A stretch of 64,000 nucleotides of DNA from Pseudomonas laurentiana (GCF_014648275.1 NZ_BMQU01000012.1:103088-167087), one strand, 5' to 3'; counted from the first letter of the stretch, positions 25,331 to 33,668 are shown. Notes: generated from the sequence alone by a model not told the origin. A program made the numbers and translations.

Positions 25331-26644
25331 TTGAAAATTTCCCCTAGTTCGACGATAGATCTTTCCAAGTTCACCGCCCCAAAGGCTGAGCGGGAAGTTT
25401 TCTATGGGCTGCCGCGAGACGTAAAATTCTGCAAGATCTGCAACATGTCTAACCAGCAGCCCATGTCGAGCAACGAGTACGCGCACAGCAACAGCTCCAC
25501 CAAGTCGACCATGAGCTTTGACGAACATGGCGTGTGCCACGCTTGTAATTTCAACAAGCTCAAGGAGGACGGCGAAATCGACTGGGATGAGCGCGAGCGT
25601 GAACTGCTCGAGCTTTGCAATCAGTACCGCAAAAACGACGGCAGCTATGACTGCATTGTCGGCGGCAGCGGTGGTAAAGACAGCGCGATGCAGTCGCACC
25701 TGCTGAAGTATAAATACGGCATGAACCCGTTGACCGTGACCTGGTCGCCGCACCTGTACACCGACATTGGCTGGAAGAACTTCCAGAACTGGCTGCATGT
25801 TGGCGGCTTCGACAACTTCCTGTATACCCCGAACGGCAAGATCCACCGCTTGCTGACCCGCAATGCGACGATCAACCTGCTGCATCCCTTCCAGCCGTTC
25901 ATTCTGGGGCAGAAGACTTTCGTCGCCAAAATGGCCGCTAAGCTGAATATTCCGCTGATCTTCTACGGGGAAATGCCGGGCGAGTACGGCGAGAAGATTT
26001 CGCACAAGACCTCCAGCTACGCTGCTACCAATGAAGTTGCAGAGAGCGAAGGTTTCTCGCTGGATTATCTGGGTGGCAAGGACATTCGCGATGTCTTCCT
26101 GGGCGGCAAGCCGATCGGCGAGTACCTAGACGAAGGTGTGCCGATGGTCGATTTGGCCAGCTACCTACCGATGGCGCCGGACATCCTGGAGCGCAAGGGT
26201 ATTGAGTTCAAGTATCTGGGCTACTACAAGAAGTGGGTGCCACAGGAAGCCTACTACTACGCCGTCGAACACACCGGCTTCGAAGCCAATCCGGTGCGTA
26301 CCGAAGGCACGTATTCCAAGTACAACAGCCTTGATGACAAGGTCGACGGGTTCTTCTACTTCACCCGCTGGATCAAGTTCGGCGTGGGCCGCTCGATGAT
26401 GGATTCCGCCCAGGAAATCCGTAATCACCATATCGACAAGGAAGAAGCTATCGCGCTGATGCAGCGTTATGAGGGTGAGTACCCTTCACGCTACGAGAAA
26501 GAGTTTCTTGACTACATCAGCATGACCCGTGAAGAGTTCCTGGCCACCTGCGACCGTTTCCGTTCGCCGCACCTGTGGCACGTGGTCGATGGGGAGTGGA
26601 AGCTGCGCTACACCCCATGGAATCCACAGGGCAACGCTGAATGA
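25331..26644 (+). CDS. wbpG: N-acetyl sugar amidotransferase (WbpG/PseA/PtmG type)
   Basis: A 437-residue protein with TTG start and GGAGA upstream. N-terminal cysteines CKICN and CHACN (about residues 34-37 and 72-75) look like a zinc site. The ATP-pyrophosphatase P-loop GGSGGKDSAMQ lies near residue 110, followed by EMPGEYGEK and the C-terminal DKEEAIALMQRYEGEYPSRY region typical of this family. WbpG in Pseudomonas aeruginosa and PseA/PtmG in Campylobacter convert an N-acetyl group to acetamidino. WbpG uses ammonia from HisH/HisF-like partners, and both partners are encoded immediately downstream. An acetamidino nonulosonate is therefore the expected product. Confidence 0.88.
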   Translation: MKISPSSTIDLSKFTAPKAEREVFYGLPRDVKFCKICNMSNQQPMSSNEYAHSNSSTKSTMSFDEHGVCHACNFNKLKEDGEIDWDERERELLELCNQYRKNDGSYDCIVGGSGGKDSAMQSHLLKYKYGMNPLTVTWSPHLYTDIGWKNFQNWLHVGGFDNFLYTPNGKIHRLLTRNATINLLHPFQPFILGQKTFVAKMAAKLNIPLIFYGEMPGEYGEKISHKTSSYAATNEVAESEGFSLDYLGGKDIRDVFLGGKPIGEYLDEGVPMVDLASYLPMAPDILERKGIEFKYLGYYKKWVPQEAYYYAVEHTGFEANPVRTEGTYSKYNSLDDKVDGFFYFTRWIKFGVGRSMMDSAQEIRNHHIDKEEAIALMQRYEGEYPSRYEKEFLDYISMTREEFLATCDRFRSPHLWHVVDGEWKLRYTPWNPQGNAE

Positions 26645-27402
26645 GCAACACGCGACTGATAGCCCGCCTTGATGTGAAGGGGCCTAACCTGATCAAAGGG
26701 ATTCATCTCGAGGGGCTGCGCATCATCGGTTCACCAAACGAACATGCCCTGAGCTATTACGAGCAGGGCATTGACGAGCTCATTTACATGGATTGTGTTG
26801 CGAGCCTGTATGGGCGCAACAGCCTGGGTGAACTGATCCGCAAAACTGCTGAAAACGTCTTCATCCCGATGACCGTTGGTGGTGGTGTGCGCTCGGTCGA
26901 GGATGTGGCCAATTTGCTGCGTTGCGGCGCGGACAAGGTCGCCGTCAACACGGCGGCCGTGGGCAACCCCGGTCTAGTGAGCGAAATTGCGCGCCGTTTC
27001 GGTAGTCAGTGCATGGTGCTGTCGATCGAGGCGAAGCGCGTCGCGCCAGACCGGTGGGAGGTCTTCACCGACAACGGTCGGGAAAGCACCGGGCTGGATG
27101 TGGTCGAGTGGGCTCGCAAGGGTGCTTCGCTCGGCGCAGGGGAAATCCTCTTGACCTCGGTCGACCAGGAAGGCACTCGCAAAGGGTTCGATCTGGAACT
27201 GGTTCAGACAGTCACCGAAACGGTAGGCATACCTGTCATCGCCAGCGGCGGCATGGGCAGCGCCCAGCACGCCGTCGACGTGGTTGGTACAGGGGCGGAT
27301 GCTGTCGCGATGGCTGACATCTTGCACTACAAGCGGGCTGCTTTGGCTGATATTCGCAATGACGTTTCGGCGGCGGGAATCCGGGTACGCATGTATGAAT
27401 GA
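26641..27402 (+). CDS. hisF: HisF-like amidotransferase partner with altered catalytic residue
   Basis: A 253-residue TIM-barrel protein of the HisF family. Asp11 is present (ARLDVKG). Position 130, Asp in true HisF, is Glu here (VLSIEAKR). The glycine-rich phosphate sites TVGGGVRS and ASGGMGS are kept. It overlaps wbpG by ATGA and hisH by 8 bases, so the three are co-translated. Known relatives in O-antigen loci channel ammonia from HisH to WbpG and are not needed for histidine synthesis. The Asp to Glu change supports such a specialised role. The biosynthetic hisF would be elsewhere in the genome. Confidence 0.87.
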   Translation: MSNTRLIARLDVKGPNLIKGIHLEGLRIIGSPNEHALSYYEQGIDELIYMDCVASLYGRNSLGELIRKTAENVFIPMTVGGGVRSVEDVANLLRCGADKVAVNTAAVGNPGLVSEIARRFGSQCMVLSIEAKRVAPDRWEVFTDNGRESTGLDVVEWARKGASLGAGEILLTSVDQEGTRKGFDLELVQTVTETVGIPVIASGGMGSAQHAVDVVGTGADAVAMADILHYKRAALADIRNDVSAAGIRVRMYE

Positions 27403-28045
27403 TATAGTCAGCGTTATCGATTATGGCGTGGGTAACCTGTTCAGCGTGCAAAAAGCGCTCGAACACTGTGGTGCGACGGTCCGCTTGGTGTCTAGCCCCG
27501 AGGACCTCAAACATGCCACTAAAGTGCTGTTGCCGGGTGTAGGCGCGTTTGCCGATGCTATGCGCCAGCTCAATGCCAGTGGCATGGACGAGGCCATCAA
27601 GGCTTATGTGGCCTCCGGCGCTCCACTGTTCGGGATTTGCCTAGGCATGCAACTGCTGCTCGACAGCAGCCATGAGTTCGGTCATTCCGAAGGCTTGGGG
27701 CTGATCCCCGGCACGGTCGAGCTGATAACGGCCAGGGGCCTTTCGGGGCAACCCATCAAAGTGCCGCATATCGGTTGGTCCAGCCTTGTAATGCCGCCGA
27801 CGCGCAGCTCATGGGAGGGCACCGTGCTTGAAACTGTCGAGACTCGGAACAGTGCGGTCTACTTTGTTCATTCCTACATGGCAGTGCCCAGTGTTGCCGA
27901 GCACCGTGTCGCGGATTGCCAGTACGGCGATACTGCGGTGGCGGCGGTGGTTGCCAGGGATAACGTCTGCGGTGCGCAGTTCCATCCGGAAAAGAGCGGC
28001 AGGGTTGGGCTCTCCATGCTGCGCAGCTTTGTGACGGCCCGATGA
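27395..28045 (+). CDS. hisH: HisH-like glutamine amidotransferase subunit
   Basis: A 216-residue class I glutaminase. I start it at ATG 27395 (MNDIVSVIDYGVGNL), overlapping the end of hisF by 8 bases; the frame is open back to 27284 but inside hisF. The triad is complete: Cys in LFGICLGMQLL, and His and Glu in AQFHPEKSG. LPGVGAF is the oxyanion-side motif. It would release ammonia from glutamine for the sugar amidotransferase through the HisF-like partner. The stop overlaps the next start by ATGA. Confidence 0.88.
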   Translation: MNDIVSVIDYGVGNLFSVQKALEHCGATVRLVSSPEDLKHATKVLLPGVGAFADAMRQLNASGMDEAIKAYVASGAPLFGICLGMQLLLDSSHEFGHSEGLGLIPGTVELITARGLSGQPIKVPHIGWSSLVMPPTRSSWEGTVLETVETRNSAVYFVHSYMAVPSVAEHRVADCQYGDTAVAAVVARDNVCGAQFHPEKSGRVGLSMLRSFVTAR

Positions 28046-28737
28046 AAATCCTCGCGATCATCCCCGCTAGGGGAGGCTCAAAGCGTTTGCCCGGCAAGAA
28101 CATCAAGCATCTTGACGGGCGGCCGCTGATTGCCTGGACGATCGAGGTGGCGTTGCAGAGCCAGATGTTCGTCGAGACCATCGTCTCTACGGACGACCCG
28201 GCGATTGCCGAAGTCGCGCAGCGTTTTGGTGCAGCGGTTCCGGGATTGCGCCCAGCGCACCTGGCAACCGACACGGCAGGCAGCGTGGATGTGGTTCTAC
28301 AGGTGCTGGACGACTATGAGGCCGTTCACGGCGACGTGAATGGCGTCATGCTGCTCCAGCCCACGTCTCCGTTTCGCACCAGTGAGTCGATTCGCCAGGC
28401 AGTGGCGCTATTCGAGGCCAATGGCAGGCGAGCGGTGGTGAGTGTCTGCACTGCGGCCTCGCACCCTGCGTGGAGCTTCAGTCTCGAAGGCGATACACTA
28501 GCGCCGTTCCTGGGGTGGGAGCCGTTGACCAGGCGCTCCCAGGACCTGCAGCCGGCATATACCCTCAATGGTTCGATCTACTTGGTTGCGCCACAGGTGT
28601 TGCGCCAGGAAAAGCGCTTCGTCGGGCCTGGTGTCCAGCCCCTGGTGATTGCCGAGGCGTTTGAATCGCTGGATATCGACACGCCTGAAGATTGGGAGAT
28701 GGCGCTCTTTGCTCTAGGACAACGTGCCCGGCAATAA
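28042..28737 (+). CDS. legF: CMP-nonulosonate cytidylyltransferase, LegF/NeuA type
   Basis: A 231-residue protein starting AIIPARGGSKRLPGKNIK, the CTP-binding signature of CMP-sialate-type synthetases. STDDPAIAEVAQRFGA, LLQPTSPFRT and the metal-binding SLDIDTPEDW follow. It activates the nine-carbon acid with CTP to give the CMP donor used by the transferases. Length is typical (about 230). It is the last gene of the plus-strand operon, linked by ATGA to hisH, and is followed by a convergent core gene. Confidence 0.9.
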   Translation: MKILAIIPARGGSKRLPGKNIKHLDGRPLIAWTIEVALQSQMFVETIVSTDDPAIAEVAQRFGAAVPGLRPAHLATDTAGSVDVVLQVLDDYEAVHGDVNGVMLLQPTSPFRTSESIRQAVALFEANGRRAVVSVCTAASHPAWSFSLEGDTLAPFLGWEPLTRRSQDLQPAYTLNGSIYLVAPQVLRQEKRFVGPGVQPLVIAEAFESLDIDTPEDWEMALFALGQRARQ

Positions 28738-28748
28738 CGGGCATTGCC

Positions 28749-29519
28749 TCAGGCCGGTCGGGCTGTGCCCGGGAAAACCCTGAACAGGCGTTCGCTGCCC
28801 AGTTCGATCGCGCTAAGGTGGCCATCGGCAAATGAGCAGCCGGTGTCGATGTAGGCCACATTGCCGTGCCGGGTAACCTGCGGCACGGTGGAATGTCCGA
28901 CATACACCGTGCTGATGCCCTGGATGGGCGTGGCGTCCTGGCGGGTGATCTTGCCCCGGGCGTACAGGGCTTGCATCAGCGCGTTGGGCTGCCCAGGGTG
29001 CTGCCTGGCCACCAGCAAGCGGATCGATTCCTGCCAGCTCAGGCCCTTTTCCCAACTGGGGCATTCGGCATGGATGACCCCGATGGCATGGCCTTCATTC
29101 AGCCTGACCTGTAGGGCCACCGGCATGCTGCATAGCGCCGCTGAGATCTGCGCCTGTCGGGCGTGCGGTAATTCATAGAACCACGCACCTCCGTTGCGGG
29201 CGTGGCGGGGGGCGTCGCCTGTGCCTGCGATGTAATCTAGCACCATCTGTTCGTGGTTGCCCCGCACGGCGTGAAACCACGGGCGTGACAACCAGTCCAG
29301 CACGTCCTCTGAGCATGGGCCGCGGTCAATCAGGTCGCCGGTACAGAACAGGCGGTCGACCGCCGGCGCGAATCCGATGTCTGCCAGCAAGGCATCGAGC
29401 ATTTCAAAATGCCCATGCACATCACCCACGACAAAATCCCGTCCTGCAGTATTGACGTCAAAAAAACCCAGGTGCGGTGTGTAAGAAAATTCCTGCAACC
29501 TGCCTACTCGTTTAAACAA
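28749..29519 (-). CDS. Metallophosphoesterase, PrpA/ApaH-like serine/threonine phosphatase type
   Basis: A protein of about 256 residues with the binuclear-metal motifs in order: FVVGDVHGH, LFCTGDLIDRGP, AVRGNHEQM, then HAE and a late YIDTGCS. This is the PPP-type phosphatase/diadenosine tetraphosphatase-like group; the substrate is unknown. The start is uncertain: the longest frame begins with TTG at 29519 without a clear ribosome site, and another TTG at 29498 has GGCAGG in front. It is convergent with legF, 11 bases away, and marks the return to core genes. Confidence 0.82.
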   Translation of the reverse strand: MFKRVGRLQEFSYTPHLGFFDVNTAGRDFVVGDVHGHFEMLDALLADIGFAPAVDRLFCTGDLIDRGPCSEDVLDWLSRPWFHAVRGNHEQMVLDYIAGTGDAPRHARNGGAWFYELPHARQAQISAALCSMPVALQVRLNEGHAIGVIHAECPSWEKGLSWQESIRLLVARQHPGQPNALMQALYARGKITRQDATPIQGISTVYVGHSTVPQVTRHGNVAYIDTGCSFADGHLSAIELGSERLFRVFPGTARPA

Positions 29520-29783
29520 ATGTGAAGTGATCGCTGTGCATGGGGCACGCGGCTATATTAACCCGATACCCCAGCAGCCAGAAGTTGGTATGCGTGCATC
29601 GGGGTAATCAATTGGTCGGCAGTGTTGTCTGAAGGTGCAATCGTGGCACATTGCCTTTAACTGTTGTAGGATATTTCTCTGTTGGGCTTCAGGCTAGACC
29701 CTACCAAAGACCTGGCTGAGCATCAGGTTGGTTTAAACAATAATTTAAAAACATTTCGATAATTCATTCTTTGTGGGGGAGTT

Positions 29784-30107
29784 ATGGATCGTTTCGAGTC
29801 CATATTGACTGCTATCGGGTATCTCAGGATTCCATTGCGCCTGTTGTTGTTGGTAGTACAGACAGTTGCCATCTACGGTGCGCTGGCCTATTACGCTGAC
29901 CTGCACTGGGCGCTCAGTGCCTTCGTTCCAGCGGTGTTCCTGTATTTCTGCCGGATTCAGTCGGTCAACTGTGCCCTGGCCGTGTTGGGGGCGTTCTACG
30001 GTTGGGGTATGTCCTGGGTTGGGGCGATCAGCGTGATCTTCGGTTTGTTGGCGTTGCTTTTAATCGTCAAGGCGTTCGGTGACGTAACACAAGAAATGGC
30101 AACCTGA
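29784..30107 (+). CDS. Small membrane protein of unknown function
   Basis: A 107-residue protein with about four hydrophobic segments (LRLLLLVVQTVAIYGALAY, AFVPAVFLYFC, CALAVLGAFYGW, AISVIFGLLALLLIV). A GGGGGAG ribosome site lies six bases before the ATG. I do not recognise the family. It stands alone between the phosphatase and the decayed comEA copy. Confidence 0.7.
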   Translation: MDRFESILTAIGYLRIPLRLLLLVVQTVAIYGALAYYADLHWALSAFVPAVFLYFCRIQSVNCALAVLGAFYGWGMSWVGAISVIFGLLALLLIVKAFGDVTQEMAT

Positions 30108-30300
30108 AATCGAGTCAGGCAGTGCAAGGTAGGGAGTAACGAAGGCCACTGTTGACTTTTCGAAAAGACCAGATCGCTTGGCGCGTTTGGAAAGAAATCC
30201 AGGCCTGCCAGCGCTTGCCGCTGCATCCATTGGCGTCTAGTTTTCAGTTGCAGCCAAGGAAACTCCGTCTTTGAACTCAACACCCATGGAGTATCACCTA

Positions 30301-30616
30301 TGCTCCTCACCACGCTCGCTTTGCTGTTCGCCGCACTGCTCGGCTTCTCTTCCGCTGCCGTGGCGACCCCTCCGCAGCTTCCGTCACCATAGCGACGGTT
30401 ACGGTGTAGCAGGGCGTTGCCACGATCAACCTGAACACTGCCGAAGCTACCACGCTGTAAGCCGCGCTCAATGGCATCGGCAAGGCCAAGGCCAAAGCCA
30501 CCGTTACCTATCGCGAACAGCATGGCGCCTTCACATCGGTAGACGAGTTGCTGGAAATAAAGGGCATCGGCAAGGCGCTGCTGGAGCGCAACCGTGACAA
30601 GATGAGCATCAACTGA
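30301..30616 (+). pseudogene. Decayed comEA-like gene (copy of 33282-33602)
   Basis: Aligned by eye with the intact gene at 33282: the upstream CAGCCAAGGAAA and GTATCACCT are shared, then a signal-peptide start (MLLTTLALLFAALLG), then in-frame stops (after LPSP, and TAA in ATTL*AALNGIGKAKAKA). The helix-hairpin-helix part (VDELLEIKGIGKALLERNRDK) is still readable to the TGA at 30614. It cannot give a full protein. It is the first member of a decayed duplicate of the comEA-DUF2897-pyrF-oxidoreductase block. Confidence 0.88.
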
Positions 30617-30672
30617 AGAATGGCGGGAGTGCGACACTGCATTTCCGCCAAGTGACCGAGGCGCCGCGGGGT

Positions 30673-30840
30673 TCAGCGGTCGTGTGCGTCTTTGGCATTG
30701 GCCTCGGCATTGCGTTCCCTGACATTGCGCAGCTTCTCTTTGGTCCATGGCAATTTCTTCGCGGTGTCCTTGAGCAACATCAGACTGCCGATGATCGAGC
30801 CGATCGCCACCAGTAGTATCAACTAGGCATACCAAGGCAT
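30673..30840 (-). pseudogene. Decayed DUF2897 gene (copy of 33725-33892)
   Basis: It reads MPWYA, then a TAG where the intact copy has Trp, then LILLVAIGSIIGSLMLLKDTAKKLP and ...ERNAEANAKDAHDR to the stop at 30673-30675. Length (56 codons) equals the intact gene. A single stop after codon 5 plus many substitutions mark it as a decayed relative, not a recent duplicate. Confidence 0.85.
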
Positions 30841-31025
30841 GACATTCTCCTTCTTGCGTGAATGGTGCCCTTGTACCCGTTCGAGTCAGGCGAGTCAGGG
30901 TGTCCTGCCTTGGTTTCATTATAGGAAAGCCGCCTTGTGCAAGACATTTGGCAATCCCGGTCCCCGCTGCACCGCAGCATCGGCTACAAAGCGCGCCGAT
31001 TTCGACTTGCCCAGAGAGCCTGCCC

Positions 31026-31612
31026 ATATCCGCTTGCCAGGCACCTATTATCGTCGCTCTGGATTTCCCTTCCCGCGACGCCACCCTGAAGCTGGCCGAT
31101 CAGTTGGGCCCAAAGATGTGCTGGGTTAAGGTCGGCAAAGAACTGTTCACCAGCAGTGTATGCGGTATCGTTGAAGCGCTCTGCGACATGTTCCTAGACT
31201 TGAAATTCCACGACATTTAGAACACTACCGCGATGGCAGTGAAGGCCGCAGCCGCTCTTGATTGGTGTGACTGTGGCGACCAGCATGGAGCGCGAGGACC
31301 TGGCCGGTATCGGCCTGGACATCGAGCCGCAGGAGCAGGTGCTTCGTCTGACGGCGCTGGTCGAGAAGTCTGGTATAGACGGGTTGATGTGTTCGGCGCT
31401 GGAGGCGTCTGTGCTCAAGGTGGCGCACCCCTCGCTGCAACTGGTGACCCCCCCCGGTATCCGCCCGGCTGGCAGTGCATAGGACGATCGGCGACGTACC
31501 CTCACACCGCGTGAGGCGCTCGATGCAGGCTCCGATTACGTGGTTATCGGTCGTCCGATCAGCCAGGCAAAGGACCCAGCGCAGGCATTGGCAGCTGTGG
31601 AGGCGGAATTCG
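31026..31612 (+). pseudogene. Decayed pyrF (copy of 34038-34739)
   Basis: The start codon is ATA where the intact copy has [26 protein letters not shown] and [11 protein letters not shown] remain, then a TAG follows in FHDI*NT near 31218. About 100 bases corresponding to intact 34275-34375 are deleted. The second half ([38 protein letters not shown] in shifted frame) is still clear. Similarity ends near 31612, replacing the last codons with unrelated sequence. Confidence 0.88.
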
Positions 31613-31669
31613 TACCTGACCAGCAGGCTTTCAACGGGGCGCTTTCCGGGCGCCCCTAACCCTTGACAC

Positions 31670-32038
31670 TCAGTTGGAACGCTTTGACGCAAAATAGCCT
31701 TCCAAGCTCGCCATTGCCTCCTTTGGAAAGTTTACAGCCGTTTCAAAGACGAATTCGTCAGTCAGACATGGATTGTTCCTGTCTCGCAGGTCGTTCCACT
31801 GGCAAGTCCAGACATCCAGATGCAAGACAAGCTTCATCAGGTTTTTTTGCTGAATTTGCGGTAATAAGTGGCAGTGATCAAGGATTAGCGCCAGAGTCTT
31901 TTCGTTATTTGTTTTTATTATTTTTGCGTATAAATAAATACGACCATTTTTCAAATAGGCTTGATAGGCTTCGTGGCCGCGTAAGAAAAGCGTATCAAGC
32001 AGCCCGATGAAATGTTCTTCTGAAATAACTGGGGTCAT
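31670..32038 (-). CDS. Unknown 122-residue protein beside the formyltransferase
   Basis: A soluble-looking protein starting MTPVISEEHFIGLLDT with ATG 32038, 22 bases after the formyltransferase stop, so very likely in the same transcript. It is rich in Leu and His, with ALILDHCHLLPQIQQKN and LVLHLDVWTCQWNDLRDRN; no membrane segment or signal peptide is seen. I do not recognise a family. It is AT-richer than the core genes around it. The pairing with a sugar formyltransferase suggests a partner role in glycan modification, which is only a guess. Confidence 0.7.
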   Translation of the reverse strand: MTPVISEEHFIGLLDTLFLRGHEAYQAYLKNGRIYLYAKIIKTNNEKTLALILDHCHLLPQIQQKNLMKLVLHLDVWTCQWNDLRDRNNPCLTDEFVFETAVNFPKEAMASLEGYFASKRSN

Positions 32039-32060
32039 TGCATGTCTGTTCCGGTAATGT

Positions 32061-32807
32061 TCAGTTTCGTACTCTCTTGTTGGATTTCAGTACAAACTCA
32101 TATCCGTGAAGCGTTATCTTGGGAGGGAAACGCTCGGTATAGGTTGCGCGGATAACTCGCTCGAGTTCAGCTGAGCAAATACCTGGGTCCAGGCTGGACA
32201 GTTGATCGAGCTCTTTCATGCGCCGCGCTTCACCTCTCCAGCGCTCATGTGCGGAGCTGGCCAGCATTTTCTCTACATAGCGTTTACCGGAGGCGTCGAT
32301 GCCGCCGGCAATATCAAAAAACAGATCCAGCAGTTTTAGGTGCGATCGCTCCAGTAGCGAATCAACCGTGTCACCCGGGGCGATCGGGAAACGACGGCAA
32401 TCCAAGATGTTACCGTGATCGACCTTTTCGTTCATCAGGTGAGCTGTCACACCGTATTCGGGCGCATCTTCGTACAAAGCAAAATTGAGGCAGCCACTGC
32501 CAGGGTACTCGGTGGGTCCTGGGTGGAAATTGATGGCGGCAATACTGGCTTGATCCAGCAACGACTTGGGAAGAATAAACAGGCTACGGAAGCACAGTAT
32601 GTAGTCGCCGCACCATGATTTTAGTTCCTCCGGAAGAACTTCGCCTCGGCCGCCGGAAATGACAGTGGTGACTTCAAATTTTAAGCGATTCAGATAGCCA
32701 AGCGCCTTCAGAGTTGCATCGCATTGGGAGCGGCCAAAGAATAGAACTTTGATCTTGTCTGGGGAGGTGACAGGTGCGTTGTACTGTTCAGGGTTTACGG
32801 AGGTCAT
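32061..32807 (-). CDS. Formyltransferase-family protein (putative sugar N-formyltransferase)
   Basis: A 248-residue protein with the formyltransferase fold: IKVLFFGRSQCD at the start, AINFHPGPTEYPGSGCLNFA with Asn93 and His95, and EKVDHGNILD with Asp130. These are the catalytic Asn, His and Asp of the Fmt/ArnA/VioF group that uses 10-formyl-tetrahydrofolate. It lacks the C-terminal tRNA-binding domain of methionyl-tRNA formyltransferase and is shorter (about 315 expected), so a small-molecule amine such as an amino sugar is the likely acceptor. ATG 32807 has AGGAATAGG in front. It lies with the unknown gene at 31670 inside the decayed duplicate core block. It could formylate an amine of the nonulosonate made by the leg genes. 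Confidence 0.8.
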   Translation of the reverse strand: MTSVNPEQYNAPVTSPDKIKVLFFGRSQCDATLKALGYLNRLKFEVTTVISGGRGEVLPEELKSWCGDYILCFRSLFILPKSLLDQASIAAINFHPGPTEYPGSGCLNFALYEDAPEYGVTAHLMNEKVDHGNILDCRRFPIAPGDTVDSLLERSHLKLLDLFFDIAGGIDASGKRYVEKMLASSAHERWRGEARRMKELDQLSSLDPGICSAELERVIRATYTERFPPKITLHGYEFVLKSNKRVRN

Positions 32808-32926
32808 TCCTATTCCTTGCCAATTTGGTCCGTTCGTTGAAAAGTATCACATACTGATCCCCTCATATAGTTCGCCAGGTCTTATAGTCCTGGTTCGACA
32901 GGTTGTCGGCCGGCCATGCTCCTCGA

Positions 32927-32975
32927 CTCAGACCTCAGACCTCAGACCTCAGACCTCAGACCTCAGACCTCAGAC
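32927..32975. repeat. Seven tandem copies of the heptamer CTCAGAC
   Basis: The unit CTCAGAC is repeated seven times without error over 49 bases. It begins 119 bases upstream of the formyltransferase start and ends where similarity to the oxidoreductase 3' end begins. Perfect copies suggest recent slippage. It is not a CRISPR array, as there are no spacers. Confidence 0.92.
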
Positions 32976-33064
32976 CTTTAGCACCAACTTTCCGAAGTTC
33001 CTCCCGCTGAACAGCTTCAACAATGTCTCCAGCCCGTCGACCACATCTTCCTTGCTTCCTAGGG
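32976..33064 (-). pseudogene. 3'-terminal remnant of an oxidoreductase gene (copy of 34737-34826)
   Basis: CTTTAGCACCAACTTTCCGAAG and the following bases match the last 25 or so codons of the intact zinc-free oxidoreductase gene read on the minus strand, including CAGCTTCAACA and CCAGCCC. About 12 bases are deleted relative to the intact copy. Similarity stops near 33064. With the decayed comEA, DUF2897 and pyrF copies it completes a duplicate of the whole core block. Confidence 0.82.
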
Positions 33065-33281
33065 GGGCGGTCCCGGAATGAGATCATCATTTACCTATTT
33101 CAGATTCATCTGAGCGAGCAACTGTTCGGCATGCAGCGCCGTACGCAGGTCAACGCGCTGTCGAATTTAGTAAAAAATCATCCGTCCATCTCGTTTGACG
33201 CACCGCACCCGCCGTCTACGTTTCAAAGGCAGCCAAGGAAAAGCTGCCTCTGCAAGCAAACGTCCTAAGGAGTGTCACCTT

Positions 33282-33602
33282 ATGCGCCACATGTACCTGT
33301 CCTCTCTGCTGTTAGCCCTGTTTGCCACGTTCTCGTTACCTGCCTCGGCGGCGCCAACGGCCCCGGCCCAGCCTGCGGTTCAGGCTGTCGTTGAGCAAAA
33401 CGTGGGCAAGGTTGATCTGAATAAAGCCAGCGCCGCCGCCCTGCAAAGTGAATTGACCGGTATCGGTAAAGCCAAGGCCGAGGCTATCGTTGCGTACCGT
33501 GAGGCTCACGGTGATTTTGCGTCGGTTGATGAGTTGTTGGAGGTCAAGGGTATTGGCAAAGCGTTGCTGGAACGCAATCGCGATAAGTTGACGGTCAACT
33601 GA
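33282..33602 (+). CDS. ComEA-like helix-hairpin-helix protein
   Basis: A 106-residue protein: Sec signal peptide (about 1-23, LLLALFATFSLPASA), a Pro/Ala/Gln-rich linker, then two helix-hairpin-helix motifs (SELTGIGKAKAEAIVAYR and LLEVKGIGKALLERNRD). VDLNKASAAAL is the standard entry of ComEA domains. ATG 33282 has AAGGAG in front; the longer frame is not used. ComEA proteins bind DNA in the periplasm for uptake in competent bacteria; in Pseudomonas this short form is common next to the O-antigen locus and its role is unclear. A decayed copy lies at 30301. Confidence 0.9.
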   Translation: MRHMYLSSLLLALFATFSLPASAAPTAPAQPAVQAVVEQNVGKVDLNKASAAALQSELTGIGKAKAEAIVAYREAHGDFASVDELLEVKGIGKALLERNRDKLTVN

Positions 33603-33668
33603 CCGGGAGTGGGGCGGGTGTGTCGGCGCGGCGTTGTGAGTGTTTGGCGTCGGGGAGGTGTTGCCTTC

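Noticed and set aside
32927-32975. CTCAGAC array as a CRISPR
   Set aside because: Units are 7 bases and contiguous with no spacers. It is a simple tandem repeat.
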